Shown piece by piece: positions 10,496-21,034 of a stretch of DNA of 64,000 nt. How positions within the stretch are numbered: the stretch's first letter is position 1; each line of letters starts with the position of its first letter. The notes beneath the pieces were generated by a model, which had not been told where the DNA came from, searched no databases, and worked only from the letters and a program-made list of their open reading frames with translations. The position numbers were made by a program, and so were the translations under genes. This stretch comes from Zymoseptoria tritici IPO323 (lineage: Eukaryota > Ascomycota > Dothideomycetes > Mycosphaerellales > Mycosphaerellaceae): the NCBI RefSeq assembly GCF_000219625.1, contig NC_018216.1, positions 2,852,001 to 2,916,000 on the forward strand, read 5' to 3'.

Positions 10496-11911
10496 CTACG
10501 ATGTCTTCCTCCCCGGAAACCCTCCAATCGTCCCAAACGGCGTGCCAAAGTTCGTGCTTGATTTCTTCTTCAATCGGATTCCGCCTTGTTCGAAGTCGTT
10601 GTGGATTTTGGCTTCGTGAATCTCTTGCGGAGACATGACACCTCCCTTGTCGGGTGAGGCGATGGTTGCTGGCGATTCGGTGGTGGTAGGTGGCTGGTCG
10701 ATGAGAGTGCTAGCCGGCGCGAGAGGAGTTTCACCGAGTCTAGGGGAGGAAGTGTAAGTACGTATCAAGATGAGGACTTTGAGTCCGCTGGAACGTACTT
10801 CGATTTCGAGCGCGGACTGATGGTCTGACTCTCTCGATCGGCAGGCTCGTTTGCAGGCGATGCGAGGCCTGGACTGGGTTGTGCGAACACCATCGGTCTA
10901 CTGCTTTGGCCTTCTGGGTCCTTTACTATTTGCTCCAATTTCTTGGAGAGCATCTCCAAAGTGAAGTTCGATCCATCTGCCTGGTGTGGTAGCTCAGGCA
11001 TGTTCAGCGGTCCCTTTAACGCAACGTCTTCGTCCTCCTCTTTCGTCTGAGACAGTAGAGTGTTGATATGTGTATTGGTCCTCGTTGGTGTATCCTCCAC
11101 ATCATCCAAAGACAAGCCGGCCGGCGGTGGCGTGGGTCTCCGAGGTATCCGTATTGGTGTGTGTCCAGCATGAGTGCGGTTGTTCGGCGGTGGTGGTGAG
11201 AGACGGCCCGATTGATGTGTCTCTGAGGCAGGAATCTCCTCCACTTGAAACCCATCGGCGTCTTTGTAGGTCACTGCACTGGTCCGCTTGCTCAGTGCTG
11301 GAGGTGGTGTGAGTTCTATTGACTTCGGAGCGCATTCACGACGTTCCGCTAGTGGAGGTATGTTCTCGTCTTCCGCGATGGTAGGTAATGTGATTCCGCC
11401 GTGTAAGGCGCGCGATTGAGGAGAGGATATGTCACCACCAGGCGTGGTGATTGGCGACTTCGCAGGGCTATAGCAGAGTGTCAGTGCCAGTCCTGTCGAT
11501 GTGCGCATCAAATCCAACTCACCTCCAATGATCACTGCTCTTAAGCAATTGTTCCAATGCCGCAATCCTGCCATGGAGTCGCTGTTTCTCCAATTTCCAA
11601 ACATCTCTTTCGGCTTGGAATGCCTCATACATCTTCTCAAAAGCATTGGCCTGACGATCCACGATCACCTGGAGGTCGCGCTCGCCGGGTGTGGGAGGGC
11701 TGGCGAAACCCATGTTGGCAGGCGACCCGGATGGACTTTCGCGACGTCGATTTGGGAAGATCGGAGCGTAAAGGGAGTCGTTTGGCGTCTTCTCGAATGC
11801 AAGTGGCGGACTTTTCGCACGGCGAGGTGGTTGCGAGGTCGATGCGGATGCGGAGAGCGGAGAGAGTGGTGGATCGGTGGAGGCGGTGGTGGGAGGAGAA
11901 GGGAGCGACAT
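10496..11911 (-). CDS. Disordered protein with N-terminal coiled coil, unknown function
   Basis: Three exons, 433 aa: 11911-11523, 11467-10799 and 10739-10496. Introns of 55 bp (GTGAGT...TATAG) and 59 bp (GTACGT...CCTAG) join in phase 2 each time, and the frame closes exactly. The start 'MSLPSPPTTASTDPPLSPL' is Ser/Pro-rich. Residues ~75-130 form a coiled coil ('DLQVIVDRQANAFEKMYEAF', 'ERDVWKLEKQRLHGRIAALE'). The long middle exon is Pro/Thr-rich and disordered, with one helical stretch 'NFTLEMLSKKLEQIVKDPEG'. The C-terminus ends in 'NFGTPFGTIGGFPGRKTS', which looks conserved (short FG-type motif). No enzymatic motif is visible and no family is recognised. Confidence 0.75.
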
Positions 11912-13438
11912 TATTGTCAGAAGCAGAGTCGCGTGTAATGCCGGCGCATGAATGGTGGATGAAAGGCAGGGGCTTAGTTGGATTGGGTTGGCGACACACG
12001 GACACCGAACTGGACAGCGCATGCGACGCACAGGCACGGCAGTACGAAGTACAGGCACGAGAGATTGTGACAAGAGAAAGTGACAGCACAGCACAGAGCG
12101 AACAAGTCAGAAAGCGAGATCCCGCCGTCTCAAGTTCCAGTCAGCGCACGTCGTCACTGGTGGATCGCACCTCCCGGCAGACCCGAACGTACCAAAACGT
12201 TCGAAGCAACGGGGAGGATGCCGTCCGTCGCTGCCGCCGCCGTACCTGAAAATCTTATCTCTTCCAGAAACCGAATCTCCCCGTTTATCAGCCCCTGTGG
12301 CATGAAAGAGAGTTTGAAGCCGCAACGGCGTGTGAGAGGCTGAAGTGAATTAATTGGGCGAGGCAAAAGGAGACAAGGCGAAGCAGGTTCAAGGGGTCCA
12401 CAGACAGTCCCGCTGGCATCTTCCCGGTTTCACTTCAAGGACAGGTGCATGTCGCATGTGAAAGGGTCTTGCGGAGCGAGGCAAGAGTCTCGATTGTGCG
12501 CACTTCTATTCTCGCTTTTGCGTGCTCTCCGTGAGGGACTTTCCATCACCGACACGAGGCCGACCGAACGCATTAACTACACAAGGAAAGATTCTCGCAC
12601 GAGGACGTCACGGTACCAGGACCAGATACGAGCGATTCGGCACAACTCGCCCCAAAATGCTGCCTGAGATCGCGGCGAACTTTTAGGGCGGATGTGAAGA
12701 TCGAGGCACCCGGTTGGCGGTGGCTTGGCCCACTTTACCCACTTCACATGCTTCACACACTTTCACATGTCAGCGAAGTCCCACCTCACCTCCCAACCGC
12801 TTCTGATGAAAGCTGGGCAAACAGCGGGAATGTCGTCGTCAAGGAGCCGCCGAATGCCGTGAATCGGCTGGGGTGGTATCGAAACCCAGTCCTTGCACTG
12901 CGTGTACCTGGTACGTGGACGATGAAAAGCGTGCCCGTTCTGCTTGCTCCACAAATGGGCCGCACTCAACGCTCTCACCAATACCAGAAATCGGATGTGC
13001 AAAAGATCTGTCCCGGTTCGTCCCTGGCTGGCCCATAAGTCTCTGTTTTCACTGGAGATCCTGCAACTGCAACGTTTCGGTCGAAATCGCTATTTGCTAT
13101 GCTTGCTCGTCGAATCAAGTATTGTTCTTCATCTACCGGGTACGATGAACCTTTCGGCAATAGACACAAAGCTCGCTCAATGCTAGTGGGTTGCTCTATT
13201 CAGAGGAACGCTCTGTGCTCTCCTTTTTGGCCCGATCTGGCTACAGTCGTGAAGACATCAATCGCTGCTCAAGACAATGATCCTCCCAATGATCCGCATA
13301 CTCACCGGGTCTGGGCCAGCCTCGCTGTCAGCTCCGCGAGCGACCAAGCGTACTCGAAATAACGCCATGACTTCCAAACGCCCGTTGAGAGTTCGGATTG
13401 CTTGTGTTCGCGCGCTCGGATCTCGCCTCCAGCGACGT
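11912..13438. other. 1.5-kb region without a supported gene
   Basis: Contains the promoter of the minus-strand gene starting at 11911 and the 3' flank of the BTB gene ending at 13439. All frames are short and without recognisable features. Confidence 0.4.
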
Positions 13439-14427
13439 TCAATCGGGCAGAAAACAGTGATTGCACCACTCGCAGTACTGATGCCGGCCAATCGTTCTCT
13501 TCCTGAAGCTCCCACATCCGCAAATCTTCCCAGTTGCCACAGGAGATGATGCAGCTTGCGGAAAAGCCTTGCGGAGTAATGCGATAGACAATCCGCTCGC
13601 ATTATCAATCGCCGTCTCGACGTCCGTTCTGGCTAATAATGACTTGTTCTCCATAAGAGTCTCCTCGATGATATCGCGCAACTCTCGAACATCGACTGAC
13701 GTGGTAGCATAAACTGCCGTGATGGTCTCTGCGAAAAGTCCGCTAGATGAGTTCGATGCGACTGCAGTCTTGAACTTGGCGGCCGCCATGGTTTGGAGCG
13801 GAGAGACCTACCAGGTTCGTTAGCGATCCATTCAAATGCCGCCCCTGGAGCAGTGCTCAGTAGCGACTTACAAGGTACTTCACCGCCGCTGCGAAGATCT
13901 TTGCGTGCGCGAGCATGTTGCCATCGCCCGCCGGCTCCGCAAGCTTGAATGTAGAGGAGAATATGCTAGTCCTCGGTCTCTTGCGGACCCTGAGTGACGG
14001 TAGACTGCCTGTGCCGGGCTTTGGGATTGGCTCGACTGGCTTGAAGACAGACGGCACTTGATAGTCGAGAAAATAGAAAAAGTGAACTAGCTGCTTGATC
14101 GCTTCTGGATCATCGCAGCTCGGATCGTCCTTGTCGGAGGTGTCGAGAGTAATGGTATTCTCCCTCCCTTCCTTGAAGCTGTTCGTTTTACACGCAGCCT
14201 TGAAGAACTCTGACTGAGCGCAGATGACCGCCTTGTGGACTTCAAAGTGGTATGGTCCACATTTGATGGTGAAGTCGGAGAAGTCTCCAGACTTGAAGAG
14301 GCTGGAATGAAGGTCAGTGGTCTGGCGATGGCGAAGTGATGAGAAGAGTATACTTCGCCAGGCCGATCTTGAGGCCATCTTCTGGAGTCATGGTGGATGG
14401 ATTTGCCATGGTTGTGGTATTTGTCAT
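13439..14427 (-). CDS. BTB/POZ domain protein 4 with Cys-rich C-terminal tail
   Basis: Three exons, 290 aa: 14427-14354, 14301-13872 and 13807-13439. Intron 1 is 52 bp (GTATAC...CCAG, phase 2); intron 2 is 64 bp (GTAAGT, branch GCTAACG, GTAG; phase 0) and falls just after the 'AAAVKYL' segment. The BTB core reads 'GLANLFKSGDFSDFTIKCG', 'FEVHKAVICAQSEFFKAACK', 'IKQLVHFFYFLDYQ'. A basic linker follows ('SLRVRKRPRTSIF'), then 'LAHAKIFAAAVKY' and 'DVRELRDIIEETL'. The tail contains 'KICGCGSF' and 'YCEWCNHC', a CxC...CxxC set that could bind zinc; this is inference. First and rightmost-transcribed of the minus-strand BTB trio is at 16982; this copy is the last. Confidence 0.85.
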
Positions 14428-14964
14428 GGATTGGGAGAGGATGTCGCGATGATCGAGCGAAGAGGTGAGAGGTCCGATGGTGTCTCACAATGTTCATGCA
14501 GCAAACGGCGATGCGGTCTGTGCACTACGGACGAACGCTGCACATGCAAGGTCAGTTGCGAGTGAATTACAAGGAGTCTTGCACGTGCTAATTTCGCGGT
14601 CAATATTCTGGTCATCGATCGGGGACAATGAAGCAAGCTGTGCATTCAGAATTGGGAGTGAACAAATCTGGACGTCGAATCATCTGCTCAACAGAGCTCG
14701 GCAGCGGACGAGTCGTGTGTATCCTTCGCAATGGTGCACCGTGCTGAAATCATGGCTAGTGCTATGGAACGAATTTCATCCTCCCGCCGGCCAAGCATGG
14801 CCTTTTCCATCACCGAAACACCAATGCATCAGTGCATCCGCGCGGGCCTGACTGTTCGCAGAAATATGCCAACGCTCCTAGATCATGGCCGGCTACCTCA
14901 ACAACTGAGCTAACAATTGTCCGGATCGCGTAAGCATCGCCCGCCAAACCGAGTGCAGCATCCT
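14428..14964. other. Intergenic between BTB genes 4 and 5
   Basis: Promoter region of BTB gene 4 plus the 3' flank of BTB gene 5. No further BTB fragment recognised in it. Confidence 0.45.
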
Positions 14965-15908
14965 CTATTTACAGGTCCCGCACCGTTTCGCAAATCGAAG
15001 ACATCTGTAGCACGTCGTTGGAGGACCCCAGTTTGTCCGTGACATTTTTAGCGCCGCTGTCGCCTTGTGGGCTTGACGGAGCAGCTCAAATGTCAATCCG
15101 CTCACGCTGTTGACTGCGCTCTCAATGTCCTTGCTGTCTAGCAAATTGGGATTGGTCGTTAGTCTCGTCGATACGATGTCGCGCAAGTCTCGGACGGTCT
15201 CTGGCGTGGTGGCGAACACAGTGGTGACAACCTCTGCGAAGTCGGGATGCTTCTCGTGGACCTCCATGGCGGCCTTGAATTTCCCGACCGCCAGCTCTTT
15301 CAATCCTGGTACCTGGCAGTATCATTAGCCTCAGACTCAGTTACTCGAACACTGTCGGAAACTCCAGATAGGGCTCCTTACTTGGTACTTCTCTGCCACC
15401 GCGAAGATCTTGGCATGGGCGAGTGCGTGGTCGTCTTCGGATACTAGGTCTGCTGCGACAGCAGGAGTCTCGAGGCCAGCACCACGCTTGCCGACCTCAT
15501 AGTCGAGGAAGTAGAAGTAGTGGATCATTTTGCCCACGGCCTCTGGATCATCACTCGCTGGATCGTCCGAGGTATCAAGTGTGATCGTATTTGTTCTTCC
15601 CTCCTTGAAGCTGTTGCTGTCGCAAGCGATCTTGAAGTATTCTGACTGCGCGCAGATTATTGCCTTGTGCACGCCGGCCACACAAGAGCCGTATTTGATG
15701 GTGAAGTCGGTGAAAGTGCCGAGTCTGTACAAGCTGTCCAATGGTCAGTGAATTGAAGTCGATTCAAGCAAGGCGCATCATACTCACACAGCCCCTTCTT
15801 GAGGCATTCTTCCGGAGACATCGTGGCAGTCTGTCCGATTTTGATCGCAGACTGGACGTTGGTGTCGAAGCGAGAGACAGAGATTTCAGACAGAGCTGAG
15901 ATGTTCAT
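14965..15908 (-). CDS. BTB/POZ domain protein 5 with CxxC-x6-CxxC tail
   Basis: Three exons, 274 aa: 15908-15784, 15733-15382 and 15312-14965. Intron 1 is 50 bp; of three overlapping GT donors only GTATGA (15783) restores the family reading 'GLCDLYRLGTFTDFTIKYG' (phase 2). Intron 2 is 69 bp (GTAAGG, branch CTAAT, CCAG; phase 0), at the same place as in the neighbouring copies ('AVAEKYQ|VPGLKELA'). The BTB core includes 'VHKAIICAQSEYFKIACD' and 'MIHYFYFLDYE'. The tail ends 'TCYRCLRFAKRCGTCK', a CxxC-x6-CxxC knuckle. The start may instead be the internal ATG at 15821 ('MSPEECLKKGL'), which aligns with the neighbour's 'MTPEDGLKIGL'. Confidence 0.85.
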
Positions 15909-16118
15909 CCCGCAAACGCTGTCTTGGAACCTGCTCACGAGGCCAGTAGCTGACTAACCGCATTCGGCAGGAGCGCGCTGCGATTATGCTCAGAATCACT
16001 GAAAATGGAGAACATGGCGACGAGGAAGAGCAAATAAGTTTGTGAAGCAAACCTCTCATTGTTTCTCTAATCATAAATCCTGACAAGGAGCTCGCAGCCA
16101 CTTCAGTGATCTTTTAAA

Positions 16119-16982
16119 TCAAGGTCTCACCGCACCGACGTCGCCATAGAGCCCACAGCGAAGGCACTTGATGTCCTCGGTCTCTGTATTGCCGCAACTG
16201 AGACACTCGGCGTGCCATTCCTTCTTCTTCTCAGTCTCAAGCTTGGACTGGAGCCTGCGAGCCAAGTCGAGTGCCAATCCCGGAACGTCATTAACGGCGG
16301 TGCCGACGTCTTCTCTGCTGAGCAAAGTCTTCCTGGTAACGAGCAATTCGGACACAATATCGCGCAACTCTCGAACATCGTCCGGTGTAGTAGTGAAAGC
16401 GACAGTGATCGCTGCCGCAACGCTCGCATGTTCCGGGTAGACCTTCATAGCCCGTCGAAACTTGCGGACAGCTATGGTTCGCAGACTTGGTACCTGGGCA
16501 TGTGGTCAGTCGCTGAATGATTGTAAGTGCATGAATGAGCCGCCTTTCATCACTTACGTCGTACTTCACGGACACAGCAAACACTCTGGCGTGCGCGAGC
16601 GCATTTCCATCATCCTTGGACGGCGTCGTACTTCTGGATGGAGGACGATCAAGCTTCTCCACCTCATAGTCGTCGTGGTAGAACCATGCGATCATGCTCT
16701 TCACTGCTTCGGGATCGTCACACGACGGATCGTCTTTGTCCGATGCGAGTTCAATCATTGCGGATTCGCCCTCTTTGAAAGAGTTGCTCGAGCATGCGGC
16801 TTCGAAATACGGGGACCTCGCGGAGATGACGACCTTGTGGACCTGGAATTCGTGCGGACCACATTTGATTGTGAAGTCGGAGAACTTGCCAGATTCCCAG
16901 AACCTAGTTCAGATGTCAGTGAAAGGAATGAGACTGCGAAGCGATGACAAGCATACCCGCGTAGCCTACTAGTGAGATCCAT
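16119..16982 (-). CDS. BTB/POZ domain protein 6 with CxxC-x9-CxxC tail
   Basis: Three exons, 248 aa: 16982-16957, 16903-16558 and 16493-16119. Intron 1 is 53 bp (GTATGC...CTAG, phase 2) after only nine codons ('MDLTSRLRG'); intron 2 is 64 bp (GTAAGT...CCAG, phase 0). The core reads 'FWESGKFSDFTIKCG', 'FQVHKVVISARSPYFEAAC', 'VKSMIAWFYHDDYE'; the second part 'HARVFAVSVKYD|VPSLRTIAVRKF'. The C-terminus has a charged helix 'KLETEKKKEWHAE' followed by 'CLSCGNTETEDIKCLRC', the clearest zinc-ribbon-like pair in the cluster. Zinc binding is inferred from spacing only. Confidence 0.87.
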
Positions 16983-17252
16983 GATTGACCAGTGTGGGTT
17001 GTGTTTGTCGTGCGCGGAACTGAGACTGTGCCCGGTGTGCAGAGAAAGAGGAATGTTGAACGTCTGTCTATATTGCTGAGAAAAGGCAGGAGCATGGAAA
17101 AGAAGCTGCGCGGACGTGAATGCGCTTATCAACTACATGGACAACTTGGAAGTGACTTGACGAGGAAACGCCGTTTTGAAAAGCGAACTTTCGATTGTTT
17201 CGCCATTGGATCGATCAACCAGCAACCGACCACGACCTACGGTACCTCACCA

Positions 17253-17654
17253 TCACTCTCCCTCCTTCACCACCTGCAAAGAAGCATAAAACCTCTTACC
17301 CACCTTCGGTCCCGGACCCGGAGTCGGCACGCCCATCGTAGTCGGCCTCGTCACAAGAAACGTCGGCGCCGGCACCGTCACTCCACTCACCACCTGCTTA
17401 CCCTTCATCTGGCTCTCCACATCACTCTTCACCACCACGACCTCTCTGTTAGCACCCGACCAAAACTCCTTCACTTTGCCCCAGGCAGACAGCGGAGGTG
17501 AATTGACGGGCAGAGGAGGGTTGAAGCGGTTGTTCTTACGGCGTTGCAGGAACATGCTGAGGAGCAGGATGAAGACGACGGCGGCGGCGATGCTGACGAG
17601 ACCGATGACTGAGTTGCGGACGCCGTGGCGAGCGGCGGGGTCGGTGGCACCCAT
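17253..17654 (-). CDS. Small single-pass membrane protein
   Basis: Single exon, 133 aa. A hydrophobic segment at residues ~15-38 ('VIGLVSIAAAVVFILLLSMF') is followed at once by 'QRRKNN', so a type-III/N-out orientation with a cytosolic tail is expected. The tail is Pro-rich ('NPPLPVNSPPLSAWGKVKEFW', then 'RPTTMGVPTPGPGPKVGKRF'). No signal peptide cleavage site, no catalytic motif, no family recognised. The next minus-strand gene (ending 18536) is also a small single-pass membrane protein with a basic juxtamembrane stretch, but the two do not look homologous. Confidence 0.65.
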   Translation of the reverse strand: MGATDPAARHGVRNSVIGLVSIAAAVVFILLLSMFLQRRKNNRFNPPLPVNSPPLSAWGKVKEFWSGANREVVVVKSDVESQMKGKQVVSGVTVPAPTFLVTRPTTMGVPTPGPGPKVGKRFYASLQVVKEGE

Positions 17655-17830
17655 TTTGAGAGGTCAACTCTTCTTGTGGGGTTTGGAAAGGGGCTGTGTG
17701 GGCTGAGGGTTGATGTGAGGGTGCAAGAGTTCGCTGGGAAGTCAATGCAAGATGGAGAGTATCGTATGAGATTGTTGGACATGCTGATCTTATGTATATG
17801 CTGCGGAACAGGTGCCCTTTGTTAGGTTGT

Positions 17831-17874
17831 GAAAGGCATTGTGGAGGTCTTTTGATTGAGACACAATGCCTTTC
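17831..17874. repeat. Hairpin, 13-bp perfect inverted repeat
   Basis: GAAAGGCATTGTG at 17831-17843 and its exact reverse complement at 17862-17874, separated by 18 bases. It lies about 180 bases upstream of the minus-strand membrane-protein start at 17654. It may form a stem in RNA or be the remnant of a small inverted element. Confidence 0.8.
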
Positions 17875-17953
17875 ATACACAATCTCACAAAGGTCGTGAA
17901 TAGCAATCCATGCTCGGGAACAAAGACTTTCGAAGACAATGTAGCAGTCGAGG

Positions 17954-18173
17954 TACCTCCATGCTTCCGCTCAAACTGCACGCTCCAAGCTGCCCATGTG
18001 CACTTCGTCTAGTCAAATGTAAGCGATGACAGGGAACACATTATCCACAGGAACGTGTTGTCATTATGAAACGGAGTTCGATGCCAAACTCCTCAAGACC
18101 TCGCGCATTCTTCACTGTACAGATTTCGCTCGGTTGGCTTGGACGGTGCAGGTTGAGCGGAAGCACGGAGGTA
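17954..18173. repeat. Imperfect inverted repeat, 28-bp arms, 26/28 identical
   Basis: The arms are 17954-17981 and 18146-18173. They match as reverse complements with two mismatches. Outside the arms a weaker correspondence continues (a CCATGCT and a GACA(A/G)TG at similar spacing), so the 28-bp arms look like the best-preserved part of an older, larger inverted duplication of ~70 bp or more. Confidence 0.75.
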
Positions 18174-18535
18174 GAGGATGCCAATGTCCGCACTGTCTCG
18201 GCTCGGTGGAAAAGGGGCAGCATGGCCGTAGACGCCAGGATCTGACAGGTTATGACAATGTAAACGTAGATGAGAAGCGAAGTGTGAATCTGATTGTAGT
18301 TTGTGAGTCCATTGTAGTATGTCTGTCTGTTTTGTGATTTATGCTGTTGTCTCCCAAGATGTCTCCTTTGATGCACTGCCGAAAGCTCGATACCAAACGC
18401 TGTCTACGCCTTGAACCCGCAGGTCCATGCTGTTAGAACAATACCAAAGAAAACCCAAAAGCCTTCCCCATGATCTCAAACCTTCGAGCCCAATACAATC
18501 GCAGTCTCAGACTTCGTCAAGATTGCCGAAGTCCC

Positions 18536-19066
18536 TCAAACAGCACTCTTCGTACCAAACCACTTCCTCCCTCCTTTCCCACCCGCCTTCTTCCCCTTAC
18601 GCTTCCTCACACACAACCACAACCAAAGCGCAAACGCACCCGTGACGAACAGCGCAAACATACTCAGTGCAATCGCCATGTTACGGTGATCGGTGTTGAG
18701 CTTGTTGAGTTTTGCCGTGGAAATCGTGGTTTCGGTGGGCTTGCTGGCGCTTCCGCTGCTGCTGCTGCTGGAGGCGACTTTGTTGGAGAAAGCCTTGGTT
18801 GGGTAGGGGTAGTCATTTTTCTCGTTGCTGTCGTTCTCATCTTTGGTGGAGGAGGTGGAGGTCGAAGCAGTCTTGATCGTTGCCATGGTTGGGAGCTCGT
18901 CGTTGTCTGTAGTGGAGCGCTGGCTAGTGGAGGGAGTTGGAGTAGCGTCCATGACGGTGACGGTGTTGTAGCGGACTGAGGTAGAGGTGCTGGTGGTCAT
19001 GGGCTCGTCTGCATCACGCGAGGAGATCTTGCGGAAGAGGCCGCGGTTGTGGTGACGGTGATGCAT
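18536..19066 (-). CDS. Ser/Thr-rich single-pass membrane protein
   Basis: Single exon. From ATG 19066 ('MHHRHHNRGLFRKISSRD') the product is 176 aa: a Ser/Thr-rich extracellular-type region, a run of Ser from an AGC-type repeat near 18755-18775, one transmembrane segment ('MAIALSMFALFVTGAFALWLWL') and a short very basic tail ('VRKRKGKKAGGKGGRKWFG'). The frame is open further upstream to another ATG at 19204; between the two lies a (TG)n microsatellite that would encode Thr-His repeats. I prefer 19066 because the microsatellite is more natural in a 5' UTR. No family recognised; the layout resembles small fungal wall-stress-sensor-like or 'mid2-like' proteins, which is only an analogy. Confidence 0.6.
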   Translation of the reverse strand: MHHRHHNRGLFRKISSRDADEPMTTSTSTSVRYNTVTVMDATPTPSTSQRSTTDNDELPTMATIKTASTSTSSTKDENDSNEKNDYPYPTKAFSNKVASSSSSSGSASKPTETTISTAKLNKLNTDHRNMAIALSMFALFVTGAFALWLWLCVRKRKGKKAGGKGGRKWFGTKSAV

Positions 19067-19689
19067 CTTGTTTGTGTGTGTGTGTGTGTGTGACTTGCTA
19101 GCCAGAGCAAAAGTCGAGTCGGAGTTGAAGTTTGAGGTTAGGTTGGTTGGTCTTGAGGGAGATGATGAAGGAGAGGACTTGGTAGCTGGGAGATTTGAAG
19201 ACATATAAGAAGAGGAGAGAGGAATTACGACGCACAATGGGAAGAAAGGTGTTTTGTGTCGGACAATGATACCAGTGAATGGCGTTTCTGACAATGCGAA
19301 AGTGACGCGGACAATGAAATTCCTCGAATCGTCGGACAATAAGCCTGGACTTCTTTTCACTTCATTGTTGACTTGCGGCTCGGCGGGAAGGTCATCTCCG
19401 GTGCATCTTGATGTTCAAGACGAATGGTCCTCTTGAAGCAAGCGGTGGTGCATGTGAAGTGCTTCCAATTTGTGACACATGTGAATGTCGTCCGCCAGCT
19501 GATCATGCAAGTAGTCGTCGGCATTTGACAGACCGCGTCAATTCGAGCTTGATCCATCAGGTGTCGACGAAGATCTTGCATCGTCTCCAACTGATCAACA
19601 CAATCCGGAGATTCCGCTCGTGAATTAGGCAACTGGCGAAAGATGATGTTGCTGCTACCAGGGTATTAGATATTACTCTCGAACGCCAT
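19067..19689. other. Intergenic, no gene seen
   Basis: Promoter of the membrane-protein gene (with the TG microsatellite and an alternative start at 19204) and 3' flank of the reductase gene ending at 19690. Short frames only. Confidence 0.45.
19073..19092. repeat. (TG)10 microsatellite
   Basis: Ten uninterrupted TG units, directly upstream (minus strand) of the preferred ATG at 19066. Confidence 0.9.
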
Positions 19690-21034
19690 CTATTGGCCCT
19701 TCTCGCTCTTCATCAAAGAAGCAGCCCACTGCTTGTACAGCTTCATGTGCTTCAACTCCGCAATCTGACACATGATCAAGCCAAAGGCAGGCCACACGTT
19801 TAACCACGGCTTCTTGTCTTCTCCGACTCTGTTCATGTTATACCTCACAGCCATGATCTTCGAAACCGCCTGAAGCGGCCGCGGAAGCCATGAGGCGGGT
19901 TTGACTTGCGGCGCGGGATCCTCGCCTCGTTGCCAGCGGTTGGGCAGGTCGGGTATGTAGCCTAGCGCGGAGCCGACGCCCGCGATGATGTTGTCGGAGG
20001 AGTTGACCACGGTTTCGAGGGTGGAGAGGTGTGAGATTCCGCCCGTGACCATCAGAGGCATTTTCGCCGTGGCTTGGAGCTCCTGTGCGGCTTCGAGAAA
20101 GTATGCTTCGCGGGCGATGGTGCTAGGTTGGGTTAGTGATGTCTGTGGTGAGCACATTCAGCACTTGAACATACCTCGCCGCTTTGCCTTTGAACCCGGA
20201 CATGGCTGGCTGCTCGTACGATCCTCCGGAGAGCTCCAAGAAGTCAAGGCCCATCGTGTTAAGCTGCTCAACGACCCACAGAAGTTCTTCTGTAGTGAAG
20301 CCACCCTTCTGAAAGTCCGAGGAGTTGATCTTCACCGAGACGCCAAATTTTTCTGATGTCTCCCTGCGCACAGCCTTGACCACTTCGAACAGCAATCGTG
20401 ATCGATTCTCCAATGAGCCTCCCCACTGGTCCGTTCGCTTGTTCGAATTCGGGTTCAGAAATTGCGAGATCAGATATCCGTGAGCGGCATGAATCTCCAC
20501 TCCAGATGCGCCGAGCTCCTCTGCTTTGCGGGCGGTCCAGGTGAATCGTCGAATGATGTCCTGAATGTGCTCCTCTGTCATAGCCCTCGGCTTCTCGAAC
20601 GCGCTGCTCATGGCTCCCATGTTCAACGCCACCTCAGATGGAGCATACGTTGGGAAGCCCGAGCCTTTCTGGACCTGCCGGCCAGGATGGTTGACCTGGA
20701 ACCAGAATTGCGCACCGTCCTTCTGTGTCGTGGCAATCCATCGTCGCCAGAGTTGTTCGTCAAATGCGCCGGAGTCTTCTGCGAGAAGAATATCACCGGG
20801 AGAGGAAAGTGCCGTCGGATCGAGCATAACGTGACCACTGAGGATCAGACCAGAGCCGCCTGTACCCCATGCTTCGTATAGTCGTACAATAGCGTCTGAG
20901 GGCTGATTATGAATCGCGACGTTTGCCATGCCTTCTTGCATTGCTGCCTTGGCAATGCGATTCTTGAGAACGCTGCCATTGGGCAGGCTGAATTGCCGGA
21001 AGGCCTTGGAGGTTTGTTGCTTGCTGTCGGTCAT
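19690..21034 (-). CDS. NADH:flavin oxidoreductase, Old Yellow Enzyme family
   Basis: Two exons, 430 aa; intron 20123-20174 (52 bp, GTATGT...CCTAG, phase 2). An FMN-binding TIM-barrel ene-reductase. Visible motifs: 'LPNGSVLKNRIAKAAMQEGMA' at the barrel entry, 'LILSGHVMLDP', 'WFQVNHPGRQ', the active-site/FMN block 'GVEIHAAHGYLISQFLNPNS' then 'NKRTDQWGGSLENRSRLL', 'FGVSVKINSSDFQKGGFT', and after the intron 'AREAYFLEAAQEL' and 'PLMVTGGISHLSTLE'. Length fits the NADH-oxidase/xenobiotic-reductase subgroup found in fungi. Substrates are probably alpha,beta-unsaturated carbonyls, quinones or similar; not determinable here. It is transcribed away from the CYP505 gene that starts 1.16 kb away. Confidence 0.93.

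Larger units (their letters stand above)
17655..18535. other. Intergenic region with two inverted repeats
   Basis: No supported gene. It contains a perfect 13-bp hairpin (17831-17874) and a larger imperfect inverted pair (17954-17981 / 18146-18173), described separately. Both arms of the larger pair read 'VERKHGG' or 'FERKHGG' when translated outward, hinting at duplicated coding debris. Confidence 0.5.
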
